The notes: generated by a model not told the origin, from the letters alone. 64,000 bases of DNA from Lysobacterales bacterium (GCA_022844135.1 JALHMG010000013.1:42227-106226); one strand, 5' to 3'; counted from the first letter of the stretch, positions 28,801-37,496 are shown. Numbers and translations are program-made.

Positions 28801-28903
28801 TGAGATCGCGAAGCTTGGCGACAAGACCGGCTTCGACATCCTGTTCTCTGATTGCGGAGCGTGGTCGCTCAGATTCCAACTTGTAGGTGAACTCGGAAGT
28901 CAT
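25874..28903 (-). CDS. hsdR: Type I restriction endonuclease/translocase subunit HsdR
   Basis: A 1009-residue motor-nuclease subunit. The N-terminal PD-(D/E)xK nuclease is seen at YDVLLLINGVPVVQIELK (Asp135, Glu149, Lys151). The SF2 translocase has Walker A HTTGSGKT (289-296), the DECH box (399-402) and FTGTPI (425-430), followed by the second RecA domain including VVDMLLTGFDSKYLNTLYVDK. The C-terminal region beyond 800 is helical and binds the methylase core. The length (EcoR124 HsdR has 1038) fits type IC-like enzymes, the class with which PrrC is classically associated. It is the first gene of the operon, with 71 bases between it and the acyltransferase gene. Confidence 0.96.
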   Translation of the reverse strand: MTSEFTYKLESERPRSAIREQDVEAGLVAKLRDLKYAVRSDIRDRASLEASFRQKFEALNRVRLTDGEFSRLLDELVTPDVFIAARVLREKNDFTRDDGTPLVYTLVNLRDWCKNDFEVVHQFRINTDYSHHRYDVLLLINGVPVVQIELKTLSVNPRRAMEQIVDYKNDPGNGYTRTLLCFIQLFIVSNRTDTIYFANNNARHFAFNADERFLPVYRFADRDNKPVSHLDDFADRFLQKCELGRMVSRYTVLIQSEQKLLMMRPYQIYAVQAIVDCIEQNCGNGYIWHTTGSGKTLTSFKAATLLREDERIDKCLFVVDRKDLDRQTREEFNRFQPGCVEENTNTETLVRRLLSDDKSDKVIVTTIQKLGLALSGSNKINYRVRLAPLAGKRLVFIFDECHRSQFGENHQAIKEFFPRSQLFGFTGTPIFEDNASKTQITGEQASMRTTVDLFQRELHAYTITHAIEDRNVLRFHVDYYKPEGKSAPKPGEPLTKRAIVEAILDKHDTATHARRFNALFATGSINDAIEYHGLFQSVQAERQTADTAFEPLKIACVFSPPAEGNADVKQIQDDLPTEKANNEIEPEKKKEALRAIIADYNARYGSSHSVGEFDLYYQDVQKRIKDQQFPNADLPLKGAEKIDITIVVDMLLTGFDSKYLNTLYVDKNLKHHGLIQAFSRTNRVLNATKPHGQILDFRAQRDAVDAAITLFSGGRSEGKAREIWLVDPAPKVVEKLKEALGKLGDFMRSQDLPPTPESVPALKGDDARAAFIERFREVQRLKTQLDQYTDLTSETKAEVEQLLPRDELNAFRGVYLATAQDLKERQGKRGDKAPSPAIEQLDFEFVLFASAVIDYDYIMGLLANFSARAPGRQTMSREQLIGLIESDAKFIDERELITAYVRTLEAGQGLDEKAIRDGYQRFKRERHTAELAAIADTHGLARERLSAFTDVILQRMVFDGEQLTELMEPLGLGWRERRVKELALMDALVPVLKKRAAGREISGLSAYES

Positions 28904-28974
28904 TGAGTCCCAAGCACTCGCTAGCCGCCGGAGGAGAATCCGCAGTATAGGAGCGCTTTAGGGCCACGATTTAC

Positions 28975-30069
28975 TCAAGCGGTAAATCGATCGCGCAAAT
29001 TGGTGCACGGCAATTCGAAGTAGCGATAGATCTTGCCGCCCAGGTAACCAACCACGAAGGCCCAGACCAGGACGATGCTGAAGGCATTGAACAGCGACTG
29101 GCTCGCGAACTCGAAGCCGAACTTGAGCACCACCATCATCAGCAAAAAGTGCAGCAGATACATCGAGTAGGACCAAAGGCTGAGGTTGGTGATCCAGCGA
29201 TCCCAGAATGGGACCGAGGCGCGCTGCCAACGATCCAGGTAGGGCAAAAACGCCGCACAGCCGGCGGGCACCACCGAAAACGTCAGCACCGCTAACCACT
29301 CGGCCTTTTCGATATCGATCAGCGCATACGCCGCCAGCCAGCCAAGCAGGAGCACGGCGCCGACCACCGCCAGATTGCCGCCCAGTCGTTGCCATAGGTG
29401 CGGCAAATATTGTTTGACGCCGGCCAAAGCCACGCCGTACATCATGGTATCGAGGCGCAGGTAAACGACCTTGCGAATGCCCTCGTCCCAGTGCGGATCG
29501 CCGAGGACGACGGCCGCAATTCGCATCGCCGGATACAACAGCAGCGCGAAAATCGCCACCGCAAAAAACGCCCGGCGACCCGGGCCAAACACGGCGCGGG
29601 CGACGACCAGCAGCATGGGCGTGAGGAAGTAAAACCACTCTTCCGCCGCCAAGGTCCAGCTTTCGGGAAAGAACGCGACCTGCATCGGCGCAAACAGGTT
29701 CTGCGCAAATACGAAATAGCGCCAATCGCCGACCTGCACCTGCAATACGAACGCGTAGACCAGGAAATTGAGGATCAGGAACAAAAAGTAGTTCGGCAGC
29801 GTGCGAAACCAGCGGCGTAACAGGAAGCCCTTCAATGTCAGGCGATCGTCAGCCAGCTTGAGCAGAATTTGTCCGATCAGAAAGCCGCTCAGAACGAAGA
29901 AGATTTCGACGGCGATCACACCGATGGGAATCAGCGAACGCGCGCCCGCCATCGAATGCGCCACGAACAGCGGCGAAGCGTGCACGCACATGATGAGAAT
30001 CAGAGACAGCGCGCGCATCAGGTCGAGCCCGAACACGCGCGAACCGCCCAGGGAAGGCAAGGCTTTCAA
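28975..30069 (-). CDS. Acyltransferase 3 family membrane protein
   Basis: A 364-residue OafA/YrhL-like O-acyltransferase with about ten hydrophobic segments. The N-terminus GLDLMRALSLILIMCVH carries the conserved arginine and histidine, and the EIFFVLSGFLIG motif follows. Such enzymes acetylate or acylate surface sugars. The apparent start is TTG at 30069, overlapping the stop of the upstream hydroxylase gene, because the domain begins at once and no ATG is available before residue 18. The two are probably translated together. Confidence 0.88.
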   Translation of the reverse strand: MKALPSLGGSRVFGLDLMRALSLILIMCVHASPLFVAHSMAGARSLIPIGVIAVEIFFVLSGFLIGQILLKLADDRLTLKGFLLRRWFRTLPNYFLFLILNFLVYAFVLQVQVGDWRYFVFAQNLFAPMQVAFFPESWTLAAEEWFYFLTPMLLVVARAVFGPGRRAFFAVAIFALLLYPAMRIAAVVLGDPHWDEGIRKVVYLRLDTMMYGVALAGVKQYLPHLWQRLGGNLAVVGAVLLLGWLAAYALIDIEKAEWLAVLTFSVVPAGCAAFLPYLDRWQRASVPFWDRWITNLSLWSYSMYLLHFLLMMVVLKFGFEFASQSLFNAFSIVLVWAFVVGYLGGKIYRYFELPCTNLRDRFTA

Positions 30070-30872
30070 GCACGCTTCCCGGCGCGATAGCCGAACGGCA
30101 TCAGCAGCGCCTCAATCACTGAATCGACGCGCCGCCCATCGTGCAAGCCGGTGGTTGGGAACTCATCCTTCTGCGGTGCGTAGTAGGTCCCGAACACGAT
30201 GTCCCAGATCGGAAAGAACGCGCCGAAGTTCTTGTCGGTGTGCTGGGGCTGATCGCTATGGTGGATTCGATGCGTCTGCGGCCCAACAATCACCGGCGTC
30301 AGTGGCCCCAAATGCAGCCGAACGTTGGCGTGGATGAAAAATACCCAGGCGCCGATCGCCAGCCCACCCAGGCCGGCAACGATCGGCTCGCCGGGAAACA
30401 AGATGGCCAGCGGCAGTGTCATTGGCAGCACGCGCAGCGGTTCCTCCAGCCAGTGGTGGCGCGCGGCCGTTGATGCGTTCAGCGCCGTCTCGCTGTGATG
30501 CAGCATGTGCTGGCGCCACAATAACGGCCAGGTGTGTTGCCAGCGATGGAACCAGTAGTAGAAGAAGTCGTAGGCCAGGAAGTACACCACGACGAACAGG
30601 GCCACGTGCCACTTCGATCCATCGATCAAGCCGAACGCCTGCGGGTAGACCTGCATCAAGCGTCCGACGATCAGCGCGACCAATGCCGGCATCACGAAGG
30701 CCAGGATCATCTGGTAGTAAAGGAGATAGTGCAGATTGAAGAAGCGCCGTCGCCATCCCTGGTGCTTTTCGGCTGGCACCAGAAGTTCGAGAACGGTGAA
30801 CGCTGCGGTGTACGCGACGATAATCGCGTACACCGTCAGGCCGCCTTTGGCGGTGGCGATGATCCAATCCAT
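30066..30872 (-). CDS. Fatty acid hydroxylase / sterol desaturase family protein
   Basis: A 268-residue di-iron membrane enzyme. The histidine clusters that bind the metal centre are visible: WFHRWQH (HxxxH), QHMLHHS (HxxHH), an isolated His in FIHANVRLH and THRIHHS (HxxHH). Hydrophobic segments lie at about 15-30, 45-70, 90-110 and 155-180. The family includes C-5 sterol desaturases and lipid hydroxylases. The substrate here is unknown. The next gene (acyltransferase) starts inside its stop, and the propeller protein gene lies upstream with 8 bases between, suggesting one operon of three. Confidence 0.88.
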   Translation of the reverse strand: MDWIIATAKGGLTVYAIIVAYTAAFTVLELLVPAEKHQGWRRRFFNLHYLLYYQMILAFVMPALVALIVGRLMQVYPQAFGLIDGSKWHVALFVVVYFLAYDFFYYWFHRWQHTWPLLWRQHMLHHSETALNASTAARHHWLEEPLRVLPMTLPLAILFPGEPIVAGLGGLAIGAWVFFIHANVRLHLGPLTPVIVGPQTHRIHHSDQPQHTDKNFGAFFPIWDIVFGTYYAPQKDEFPTTGLHDGRRVDSVIEALLMPFGYRAGKRA

Positions 30873-30880
30873 CGCGACGA

Positions 30881-32290
30881 TCAGCCCGCCGGCTTATCGT
30901 CTTTGATCATCGGCGCCTGCGTTCCCCTGCCGCCCTCGTTCCAGGCAAAGCGCGCGTTCACTCGATAGATTTTACGCGGCTCGATGAAGGTCCCTTCGAG
31001 CGGCAAACCGTTTGCGCCATACATATCGCGCTGGCTGTTGGCGATGAAGTACAGCGTGTCGCCACTGATGGCGCCGAAGGTGGGCCAGGCCATCTCCGGT
31101 TGGTTCGCTTCGAGCGGTTGAACTGTCGTCAGCACGCCCTTGGTTTTGTCGATCGCGATCCGCAGCACGCGCGTCGGAACGGTACCGTTCTGAATCGCGA
31201 TCAAGTGATCCTGGAAGTAATAAAGGCCATCGATGCCGCCCAGGTTATGGGGATCGAGCTTGAGTTCGCGCACTTCGCTCTTGCCCAGATCGGCGACGCG
31301 CAGGCCCAGTTCGTAGTCGACAAAGTACAGATACTTGTGATCGCTGCTGACCGCAATCCCGCGGAGACTGGTGGACTCCGGTACGTTGAACAGCGTCCGC
31401 AGATTGCCGCCTTTAACCTGGTAGACCACGTTCAAGATGGCATCGGTGGCGTACACCGTGCCATCGTTGGCGACCGCGATGGACCCGAAAGCGCGCGGCG
31501 TTCCGGTGAATGGCAGCTTATGTGTTTCCAAGAGCTTCGCTGTCGCCAGATCGAACTTGAGCAACGCGCCGGTACCCAAGTCGACGGGGCGGTAGTCCTT
31601 GAACTGCGGCGCGCCGGCCGTGCCGACCCACAGGTATCCGCGCGCTTCATCGACTGCCAGCGCGAAAACGCTCTTGAGCGCAGACGCTGTCGCCGGCGAT
31701 GCGAAGGCGGTTGTCTTGCCAGCACCGTCGACCGCGACAATCTCGCCAGTGCGCACGCTCGCAGCCAGAAACCGATTGCGCTTCTTGTCATGGACCACTG
31801 ACTCGATCAACTCCGGCCCGCCTTGAATCGTGGCTGCGACCTCGCCCTCGCCCCACGCCGTTTCGTTGACGACGATGCCATCGACGATGTACTTGAAGAC
31901 CGGCTTGTCGCGAATCTTGTCGAAGTCGGGGTCTTTGTCCGGATTGAGCGCCAGGCCCTGCTTCTGAATCTTGATCAGCGTGTCGTAGGCTTTGGTTTTC
32001 TCGTCGCGCAAGGCATAGGCTTCGGCCAGGGCGTAGATGAAATTCGGGCTGTACGGGCGCAGCTGCACCAGCCGCTCCAGCGCATAGGTGTAGCGACGCA
32101 GATCGTTCGTTTTGCGCCACTCGTCGGCGCGCTGCATTATCACGTTCAAGTCGTTGATTTTGCTGAGTTCGATCTCGGTGTCGGTGGGCAATGGAACGGG
32201 CGCACGTCGCAGCGCCTGAGCGTGGCACAGACTGGCGGAGAAAACAGCAGCGATGAGCGCGCCGCCGGTCAAAAGCGATCGGATAGTCAT
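30881..32290 (-). CDS. Secreted protein with TPR-like and six-bladed propeller (NHL/SMP-30-like) regions
   Basis: A 469-residue exported protein with a clear signal peptide (RSLLTGGALIAAVFSASLCHA, cut near residue 24). Residues 35-110 are helical and resemble tetratricopeptide repeats (YALERLVQLRPYSPNFIYALAEAYA). The remainder has recurrent blade motifs such as FGSIAVANDGTVYATDA, RGIAVSSDHKYLYFVD and IDGLYYFQDHLIAIQN, typical of NHL or SMP-30/gluconolactonase-like propellers. No enzymatic residues can be assigned. It is the first gene of a three-gene operon and divergent from the Nudix gene. Confidence 0.8.
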   Translation of the reverse strand: MTIRSLLTGGALIAAVFSASLCHAQALRRAPVPLPTDTEIELSKINDLNVIMQRADEWRKTNDLRRYTYALERLVQLRPYSPNFIYALAEAYALRDEKTKAYDTLIKIQKQGLALNPDKDPDFDKIRDKPVFKYIVDGIVVNETAWGEGEVAATIQGGPELIESVVHDKKRNRFLAASVRTGEIVAVDGAGKTTAFASPATASALKSVFALAVDEARGYLWVGTAGAPQFKDYRPVDLGTGALLKFDLATAKLLETHKLPFTGTPRAFGSIAVANDGTVYATDAILNVVYQVKGGNLRTLFNVPESTSLRGIAVSSDHKYLYFVDYELGLRVADLGKSEVRELKLDPHNLGGIDGLYYFQDHLIAIQNGTVPTRVLRIAIDKTKGVLTTVQPLEANQPEMAWPTFGAISGDTLYFIANSQRDMYGANGLPLEGTFIEPRKIYRVNARFAWNEGGRGTQAPMIKDDKPAG

Positions 32291-32385
32291 GGTGAATCGA
32301 TGGTCTCAAGAGGTCGGGGCTGCAACGGCCAGCCCATTGCCGGGCATTATCGCGTCCCGAATCAATAATTGGCACCCCGCCTGCG

Positions 32386-32955
32386 ATGACCATTCAGTCC
32401 GAAAGTTCCCGAGACCACGCGCCGGTCGAGATTTTGCATCACGGCCGCTACGTGTCGTTGTATCACCGCGGCGGTTGGGAATTCGCCGCGCGCAATAACC
32501 CGGCGGGCGCAGTAGTTGTGCTGGCGGTCACGCCGGAAGATACGGTGTTGATGGTCGAGCAGTACCGCATTCCCATCCAGGCCAAGACCCTTGAGTTCCC
32601 GGCCGGACTGATTGGCGATCTGGCCGATTCGGCGGACGAATCCTGGGAGATGAGCGCTAAACGGGAGCTTCTGGAAGAAACGGGCTGGGAGGCAGCGCGC
32701 GTGGAGAGCATCATGGCCGGACCGAGCAGTGCTGGCATGACCAACGAGGTCATGCACTTCGTACGCGCCTACGATCTGCGCCGCGTGCATGCCGGCGGCG
32801 GCGATAGCAGCGAGAACATCATCGTACATGAAGTGCCGCGGCGCGAATTGGCGGCATTCGTGCTGAACAAGATGCGATCCGGCTACGCCATCGATCCAAA
32901 AGTGTACGCTGGACTGTACTTCCTGGAATTCGGTCTGGGCACCGCGCAGACATGA
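32386..32955 (+). CDS. Nudix hydrolase (ADP-ribose pyrophosphatase-like)
   Basis: A 189-residue Nudix enzyme. The catalytic box contains EX7RELLEETGW (ESWEMSAKRELLEETGW), with the glycine-rich lead-in FPAGLIGDL slightly longer than the strict GX5E spacing. The EQYRIP and PAG elements are typical of ADP-ribose/NudF-like pyrophosphatases, but substrate is not fixed by motif. The following dioxygenase gene starts at the stop (ATGA). Confidence 0.9.
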   Translation: MTIQSESSRDHAPVEILHHGRYVSLYHRGGWEFAARNNPAGAVVVLAVTPEDTVLMVEQYRIPIQAKTLEFPAGLIGDLADSADESWEMSAKRELLEETGWEAARVESIMAGPSSAGMTNEVMHFVRAYDLRRVHAGGGDSSENIIVHEVPRRELAAFVLNKMRSGYAIDPKVYAGLYFLEFGLGTAQT

Positions 32956-33527
32956 GCGTATTCGCTCATCTCGATCGCCAGGCGTTCGTGGTGATCGACG
33001 ATGCGTTCGATCCGCAAACGATCTCTGATTTGCGCGCGCTGGCGGTCTCGATGGCCGGCGATATGCGCGACGCAGGCGTGGGCCGTGGCGCGGCGACATT
33101 GGCCAAGAGCATTCGCGCCGATCGCATCGTGTGGCTCGAACCATCAGCGGTGCTCCAACCCGTTCGCGCTTATTTCGAGCGCATCCATGAGATTCGCGTT
33201 GCCATCAATCGCCAATGGTTCCTAGGCGCCGATGAGATCGAGGCGCACTTTTCGCACTACCCGCCGGGCGCTCACTATTCGCGACATCTGGACAGATTCC
33301 GCGACGACGATGCGCGTGTGGTGTCGACGGTGCTGTACTTGAATCCGGATTGGAAACCCGGCGATGGTGGCGAGCTGCGGCTGTACCCGGCCGACGCCGA
33401 GCGCATCGACATCGAACCGATCGGCGGACGGCTCATCCTGTTCTTGAGCGCCGAGCTGGAGCACGAGGTGCTGCCGACGCGACTCGATCGCTACAGCATC
33501 GCCGGGTGGATGCGTCGCAGACGGTGA
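32952..33527 (+). CDS. 2OG-Fe(II) oxygenase family protein
   Basis: A 191-residue dioxygenase with the double-stranded beta-helix. Iron ligands are His112 and Asp114 (YSRHLDRF) and His171 (ELEHEV). Arg180 in RYSIAGW would bind 2-oxoglutarate. GGELRLY and GRLILFLS blocks match the SM-20/PKHD-type prolyl-hydroxylase-like proteins. It is coupled to the Nudix gene by ATGA overlap. The substrate is unknown. Confidence 0.88.
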   Translation: MSVFAHLDRQAFVVIDDAFDPQTISDLRALAVSMAGDMRDAGVGRGAATLAKSIRADRIVWLEPSAVLQPVRAYFERIHEIRVAINRQWFLGADEIEAHFSHYPPGAHYSRHLDRFRDDDARVVSTVLYLNPDWKPGDGGELRLYPADAERIDIEPIGGRLILFLSAELEHEVLPTRLDRYSIAGWMRRRR

Positions 33528-33602
33528 GACGGACGAATGGATGAATGCGAATCACGAGCGCCACCGCTCGCCGATTCCTCCCCAATCTGATATTCCGGCG
33601 CC

Positions 33603-35111
33603 ATGACCTCCATCCTCACGCTACCCGCTCTACTCGGCCTGCTTTTGGGGCTGACCCTCGCCAGCGCTTTGGCATTCGCGCTGATCCCCACGCGCCTCAA
33701 CGCCCGATTCGATGCCGGCCGGCAATCGCGGCAAGGCGAAATCGACGAACTTCGGGCTCGCGTCGAGTCGGTCGAAGACGACCTCGCTGCGCGCCAGCGC
33801 GATATCGCCAGCGAACGCCAGCGCGCCGACACCGCGCAATCGCAGGTGCGCGTTCTCCTTGTCGAAAATGGCGAGCTGCGCGGCGCAGCGGCGCGCATGC
33901 GGCAACTTGAAGAGGTGCTGCGCGAACGCGAGCAGGATTTGATTGCCACACGCAGTCGCCTGGAAGAGGCGCTGACCAAAGCCAAAGCGCTGGAGACGCG
34001 CCTGCACGATGAGATCAAACACGCCGCGGAGAAGCTCGAATTCGCGGGCTATGCGCGAAACGAGCTGACCGAGGTCTTCAAGAACCTCGCCAGCGAGGTG
34101 CTCGATGAGCGCAGCCAGCGCTTCAAGCGCGACAGTGAATCGCAATTGGGCGCGCTGCTCAATCCGATGCGCGAGCAACTCAAATCCTTCGCCGAAGAAG
34201 CGCAACGGCTGCACAACAGCGAAGCGATCGATCGCAACGCGCTGAAACGCGAAATCGAGGATCTCAAGAAACTCAATCAACGCTTCAACGACGACGCGCT
34301 GAACCTGACCCGCGCGCTGCGCGGCGACACGCGCGTCCAAGGTGCCTGGGGCGAGTTGATTCTGACCCGGTTGCTGCAGGCCGCCGGACTCACGCCAGGC
34401 CGCGAGTACACCGAGCAGATGGCGCTCAAGGGCGACGATGGTACGCGCCCCAGGCCCGATGTTGTGGTGCACCTGCCCGAAGAGCGCGACCTCGTCATCG
34501 ACGCCAAAGTCTCGCTCACCGCCTACGAGCGCGCCACGCAGGCGAACGACGCCGAGCGCGAGCGCGCGCTCGATGAGCACGTGCTGTCGCTGCGTCGACA
34601 CATCGCCACACTGGCGGAGCGCGACTACGCGAATATCCTCAAGGGTCGTACCCTGGATTTTGTGCTGCTGTTCGTGCCGGTCGAATCGGCGCTGATCGAA
34701 GCGGTGCGCCGCGACGTCGGTCTTTACGAACACGCCTTGCAAAAGAACGTTGCGATTGTTTCACCCTCGACGCTGCTCGCCACGCTGCGAGCCGTCGGTC
34801 ACTTATGGAAGCTGGAAGCGCGCAATCGCAATGCAGACGCCATCGCACAACAAGCGGGAAAACTGTTCGACAAGTTCGTCGGCTTCATCGACGACTTGCA
34901 GGCGGCGCACACTGCGGTCGGCAAAGCGCAAACGCAGCTCGATCAGGCGTTCAACAAGCTCAAGTCCGGGCGCGGCAATCTCATTCGCCAGGCCGAACAA
35001 CTGCGCGAGATGGGCGCCAAAACCAGCAAGACGCTACCCGTTGCGCTGGTCCAGGAAGCGCTTGAATTTGGGCCAGATTCGGACGAGGAACAAGAGGCAG
35101 GTCGCCGGTAG
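33603..35111 (+). CDS. rmuC: DNA recombination protein RmuC
   Basis: A 502-residue RmuC. An N-terminal membrane anchor (LLGLLLGLTLASALAFAL) is followed by a long coiled coil of about 30-220. The PD-(D/E)xK-like core begins near GAWGELILTRLLQAAGL, with VIDAKVSLTAYERA, LDFVLLFVPVESAL and VSPSTLLATLRAVGHLWK as family signatures. RmuC limits inversions at short inverted repeats in E. coli. The last part is helical and charged. It converges with the secreted protease gene, eight bases apart. Confidence 0.95.
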   Translation: MTSILTLPALLGLLLGLTLASALAFALIPTRLNARFDAGRQSRQGEIDELRARVESVEDDLAARQRDIASERQRADTAQSQVRVLLVENGELRGAAARMRQLEEVLREREQDLIATRSRLEEALTKAKALETRLHDEIKHAAEKLEFAGYARNELTEVFKNLASEVLDERSQRFKRDSESQLGALLNPMREQLKSFAEEAQRLHNSEAIDRNALKREIEDLKKLNQRFNDDALNLTRALRGDTRVQGAWGELILTRLLQAAGLTPGREYTEQMALKGDDGTRPRPDVVVHLPEERDLVIDAKVSLTAYERATQANDAERERALDEHVLSLRRHIATLAERDYANILKGRTLDFVLLFVPVESALIEAVRRDVGLYEHALQKNVAIVSPSTLLATLRAVGHLWKLEARNRNADAIAQQAGKLFDKFVGFIDDLQAAHTAVGKAQTQLDQAFNKLKSGRGNLIRQAEQLREMGAKTSKTLPVALVQEALEFGPDSDEEQEAGRR

Positions 35112-35118
35112 TCGGCCA

Positions 35119-36249
35119 TCACTCGAAACCGTTGGCGAAGACCTTGGGCGCTCGGGCAAGGTCCGGCAACAAGCCGGCCATCTGCTGCGGCCCCATCGTA
35201 AAGGCGATGAACTGGGTATTGCGCGAGGTATCGATCTGACAATTGATCGTACCGAAGCCGCGCACATTGCAATCCCCTGCCAGAACAGCCATGTGTCCGC
35301 TCGTAGCGGTCAACGACACCGTGACTGTCGAGTCTGCAGCCACTCGCCAGCAATCCGTACCGCAACCGCTAAAAAAGCTGGACACGCTCAAGCTACCTTG
35401 CAACGGACGATACGACTCCAGCCGATCGAGCCGGCGCCCGTAACGCAGAGCCTTGCCATACAAATCGCGTGGCGAGGCCCGTTGCTGACCGAGCAACGCC
35501 GAGCACTGCGAGGCACTGAGACAGGCGCCTGCGCTGCCAGCTGGCGCGCCGGCAGGCTGCGCCGCCAATGCCGACAGGGTCACCACAAACGATTCCTCAT
35601 TGATGGTGAAGTTCCCGGTCCGCGAGTAGTGCATCACCGAGGCGTAGTCGTAGGCACTATTGATGCTGCCACCGGGCACCAGGCCGAAATTGGCGTCCCA
35701 GACAGCCGGATAGCGCCCGGCCAGATTGTTGCTATCGGTGATCGAAATGTAGCTGCTGCGATCGTTGCGCTGATGTTCGTGTTTGGCGCCCAGGGCATGC
35801 CCGAACTCATGAACGATGGTTCTCATTTCCCAGCACCTGATTTTTAGATCTTGAACGCCGCCGACCATCCCAACGAAAGACGATCCGCAGCCGATGTTGC
35901 CAGGATCGTTGCTGATGAGAATGCGGTTCGTGGCGATGCTCGACTCGATCAGACGAATCGCGGTGTTATTCGACCATTGCGACATGAACGCCACTGCCAG
36001 AGCCCGCCGATCTGAGCTGACATCTGCGGCGAATTCGTAGTACACCGCCGCCAGCGGCCAAGCATTGCCCGTCGCCAGAGACTTGTCGCGGCTGAGCGCG
36101 ACGGCTTGTTCCGGGGTCAACAGCAAATCGCCCAACTCGACCGCCATCCGGCCCGAGGGCTGCTTCGTGGCCGTTAAGGGCGCGGCGACGGCCTGAGCGG
36201 CAACCAGCGCCGCCAGGATGACAACGCACAGATGCCGATGGAGCGTCAC
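35119..36249 (-). CDS. Secreted astacin-like zinc metalloprotease
   Basis: A 376-residue exported protease. The signal peptide (about 1-23) precedes a short propeptide. The zinc site is HEFGHALGAKH (His147, Glu148, His151, His157) followed by E-H-Q-R, the astacin/metzincin consensus, and the Met-turn is SVMHY (Met206, Tyr208). The C-terminal about 100 residues form a beta domain containing CGTDCWRV, and the protein ends in VFANGFE. That F-x-N-G-F-E terminus also closes the unrelated propeller lipoprotein at 62.9 kb. The start overlaps the stop of the upstream small secreted protein by four bases. Confidence 0.9.
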   Translation of the reverse strand: MTLHRHLCVVILAALVAAQAVAAPLTATKQPSGRMAVELGDLLLTPEQAVALSRDKSLATGNAWPLAAVYYEFAADVSSDRRALAVAFMSQWSNNTAIRLIESSIATNRILISNDPGNIGCGSSFVGMVGGVQDLKIRCWEMRTIVHEFGHALGAKHEHQRNDRSSYISITDSNNLAGRYPAVWDANFGLVPGGSINSAYDYASVMHYSRTGNFTINEESFVVTLSALAAQPAGAPAGSAGACLSASQCSALLGQQRASPRDLYGKALRYGRRLDRLESYRPLQGSLSVSSFFSGCGTDCWRVAADSTVTVSLTATSGHMAVLAGDCNVRGFGTINCQIDTSRNTQFIAFTMGPQQMAGLLPDLARAPKVFANGFE

Positions 36250-36599
36250 TCGATGACAATCAGATTGATGTAGCAGTACCGATCGCTCGATCCGGAGAAC
36301 AACCGGGCCGGATCGCCGTCCAGTCGTATCCGCAATCCCGCCATTTTGGCCGCAAGCGCCATCTGCAGTACGTCTCGGTATTGAGCATCGGTGTTGTTGA
36401 TCCAGCCACCGCGACAGACTGCCGCATCGGCTGGGGCATTCACGTCGATCAGGAGCGACGGCGCCAGCGACGGTATCTCATCGGTGTATCGAAGCAATTG
36501 TCGGATCGTGCTTCCGCCGGTTGTGATGACCACCGACGCTGCCGTCGCCATCGAAGGACTTAGCGCCAGCACCAGAGCGAAGGGCAAAAAGCGGCGCAT
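36246..36599 (-). CDS. Small secreted protein, partner of the protease gene
   Basis: A 117-residue protein with a signal peptide (RRFLPFALVLALSPSMATA, cleaved near 21). The mature part holds two cysteines (CRGGW and YCYIN), which could form a disulfide, and a DVLQMALAAKMAGLRIRL helix-strand. This last segment resembles a family of small exported proteins of unknown function. It is the first gene of a two-gene unit with the astacin-like protease. An accessory, inhibitor or propeptide-like role for it is an inference from the coupling. Confidence 0.75.
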   Translation of the reverse strand: MRRFLPFALVLALSPSMATAASVVITTGGSTIRQLLRYTDEIPSLAPSLLIDVNAPADAAVCRGGWINNTDAQYRDVLQMALAAKMAGLRIRLDGDPARLFSGSSDRYCYINLIVIE

Positions 36600-36746
36600 G
36601 GCGGGCGTCCTCGGAATTGTCGAGCGTGAATATGAGCATGTCGCAGCGCTGTGGACAAGTTGTCATCGATAAATCTTTGCGACGCCGTTTCTTGCCGATG
36701 CACCGACACCTATGCTTATGGCGGCTGCTTTTCGAGGATTCCGCCC

Positions 36747-37496
36747 ATGCTGAGCATGCAAGTACCGGTCTTCAGTTTATTGCTCGCTGCTGGCCCCGAC
36801 GCAGCCGACATCATCCGTAAGGCGCATGCAGCCGCTGGCGGCGAGGTTTGGCGACGCCCATCCACGCTGTACCTGGAGGGCAGCGCCGAGCTATACGCCG
36901 ACGGCACGCTGGCGAGTCGCCAATCGGCCGATCGCTATGTGATGTGGCGCGAGTTTCCGGCCTGGAATTCCACTGCCCACGCGGCGAATGGGAAAGTGCG
37001 CATCGATGCTGCAGACGGCAACAGGACGCTGTTCCAGATCGCCTTCGATGGCGAAAAGACGTACAACCAGAATGGCGAAGTGCCGGGCGCTGCGGCCAGC
37101 CGCGAATGGAGCGAGAACTTCGGCTTCGGCATCATCCGCTTTGCGCTCGATGAAGGCTTCAAGCAAACGTTGATGGTGCCCGACAGCGTCGATGGTCATA
37201 CCGTCTTTGTGGTCAAGATCGTCGATCCCAGCGGCGGCGAAACGAGCTTCGCGATCGACCAGCAAAGCCATCAGATTCGCCGGGTTGCATTCGACACGCC
37301 GCGCGGCTGGCACGAACGCATTTACTCGGATTTCTTCTGGGTCGAAGATCCCGGCTGGATGCAGCCCGGTCGCGTGCGGCTGTATTACAACGGCGCCAAG
37401 ACCAACGATATTCGCTGGACCAAGGCGGTAGTCAACGAACCGATCGAGGCGAGGCGATTCGTGATCAACCGCGACTCCCCGTCAGAAAGCCAGTAA
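36747..37496 (+). CDS. Hypothetical exported protein
   Basis: A 249-residue protein starting at ATG 36747, chosen because a GAGG element lies upstream and the first residues (MLSMQVPVFSLLLAAG) form a short hydrophobic leader. A longer frame from 36651 is cysteine-rich shadow. The body is largely beta (LYLEGSAELYADG..., VFVVKIVDPSGG, GRVRLYYNG), reminiscent of outer-membrane lipoprotein-sorting or DUF4292-like folds, but no family is claimed. It is in tandem with the protein kinase gene and diverges from the secreted pair at 36.2-36.6 kb. Confidence 0.65.
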   Translation: MLSMQVPVFSLLLAAGPDAADIIRKAHAAAGGEVWRRPSTLYLEGSAELYADGTLASRQSADRYVMWREFPAWNSTAHAANGKVRIDAADGNRTLFQIAFDGEKTYNQNGEVPGAAASREWSENFGFGIIRFALDEGFKQTLMVPDSVDGHTVFVVKIVDPSGGETSFAIDQQSHQIRRVAFDTPRGWHERIYSDFFWVEDPGWMQPGRVRLYYNGAKTNDIRWTKAVVNEPIEARRFVINRDSPSESQ

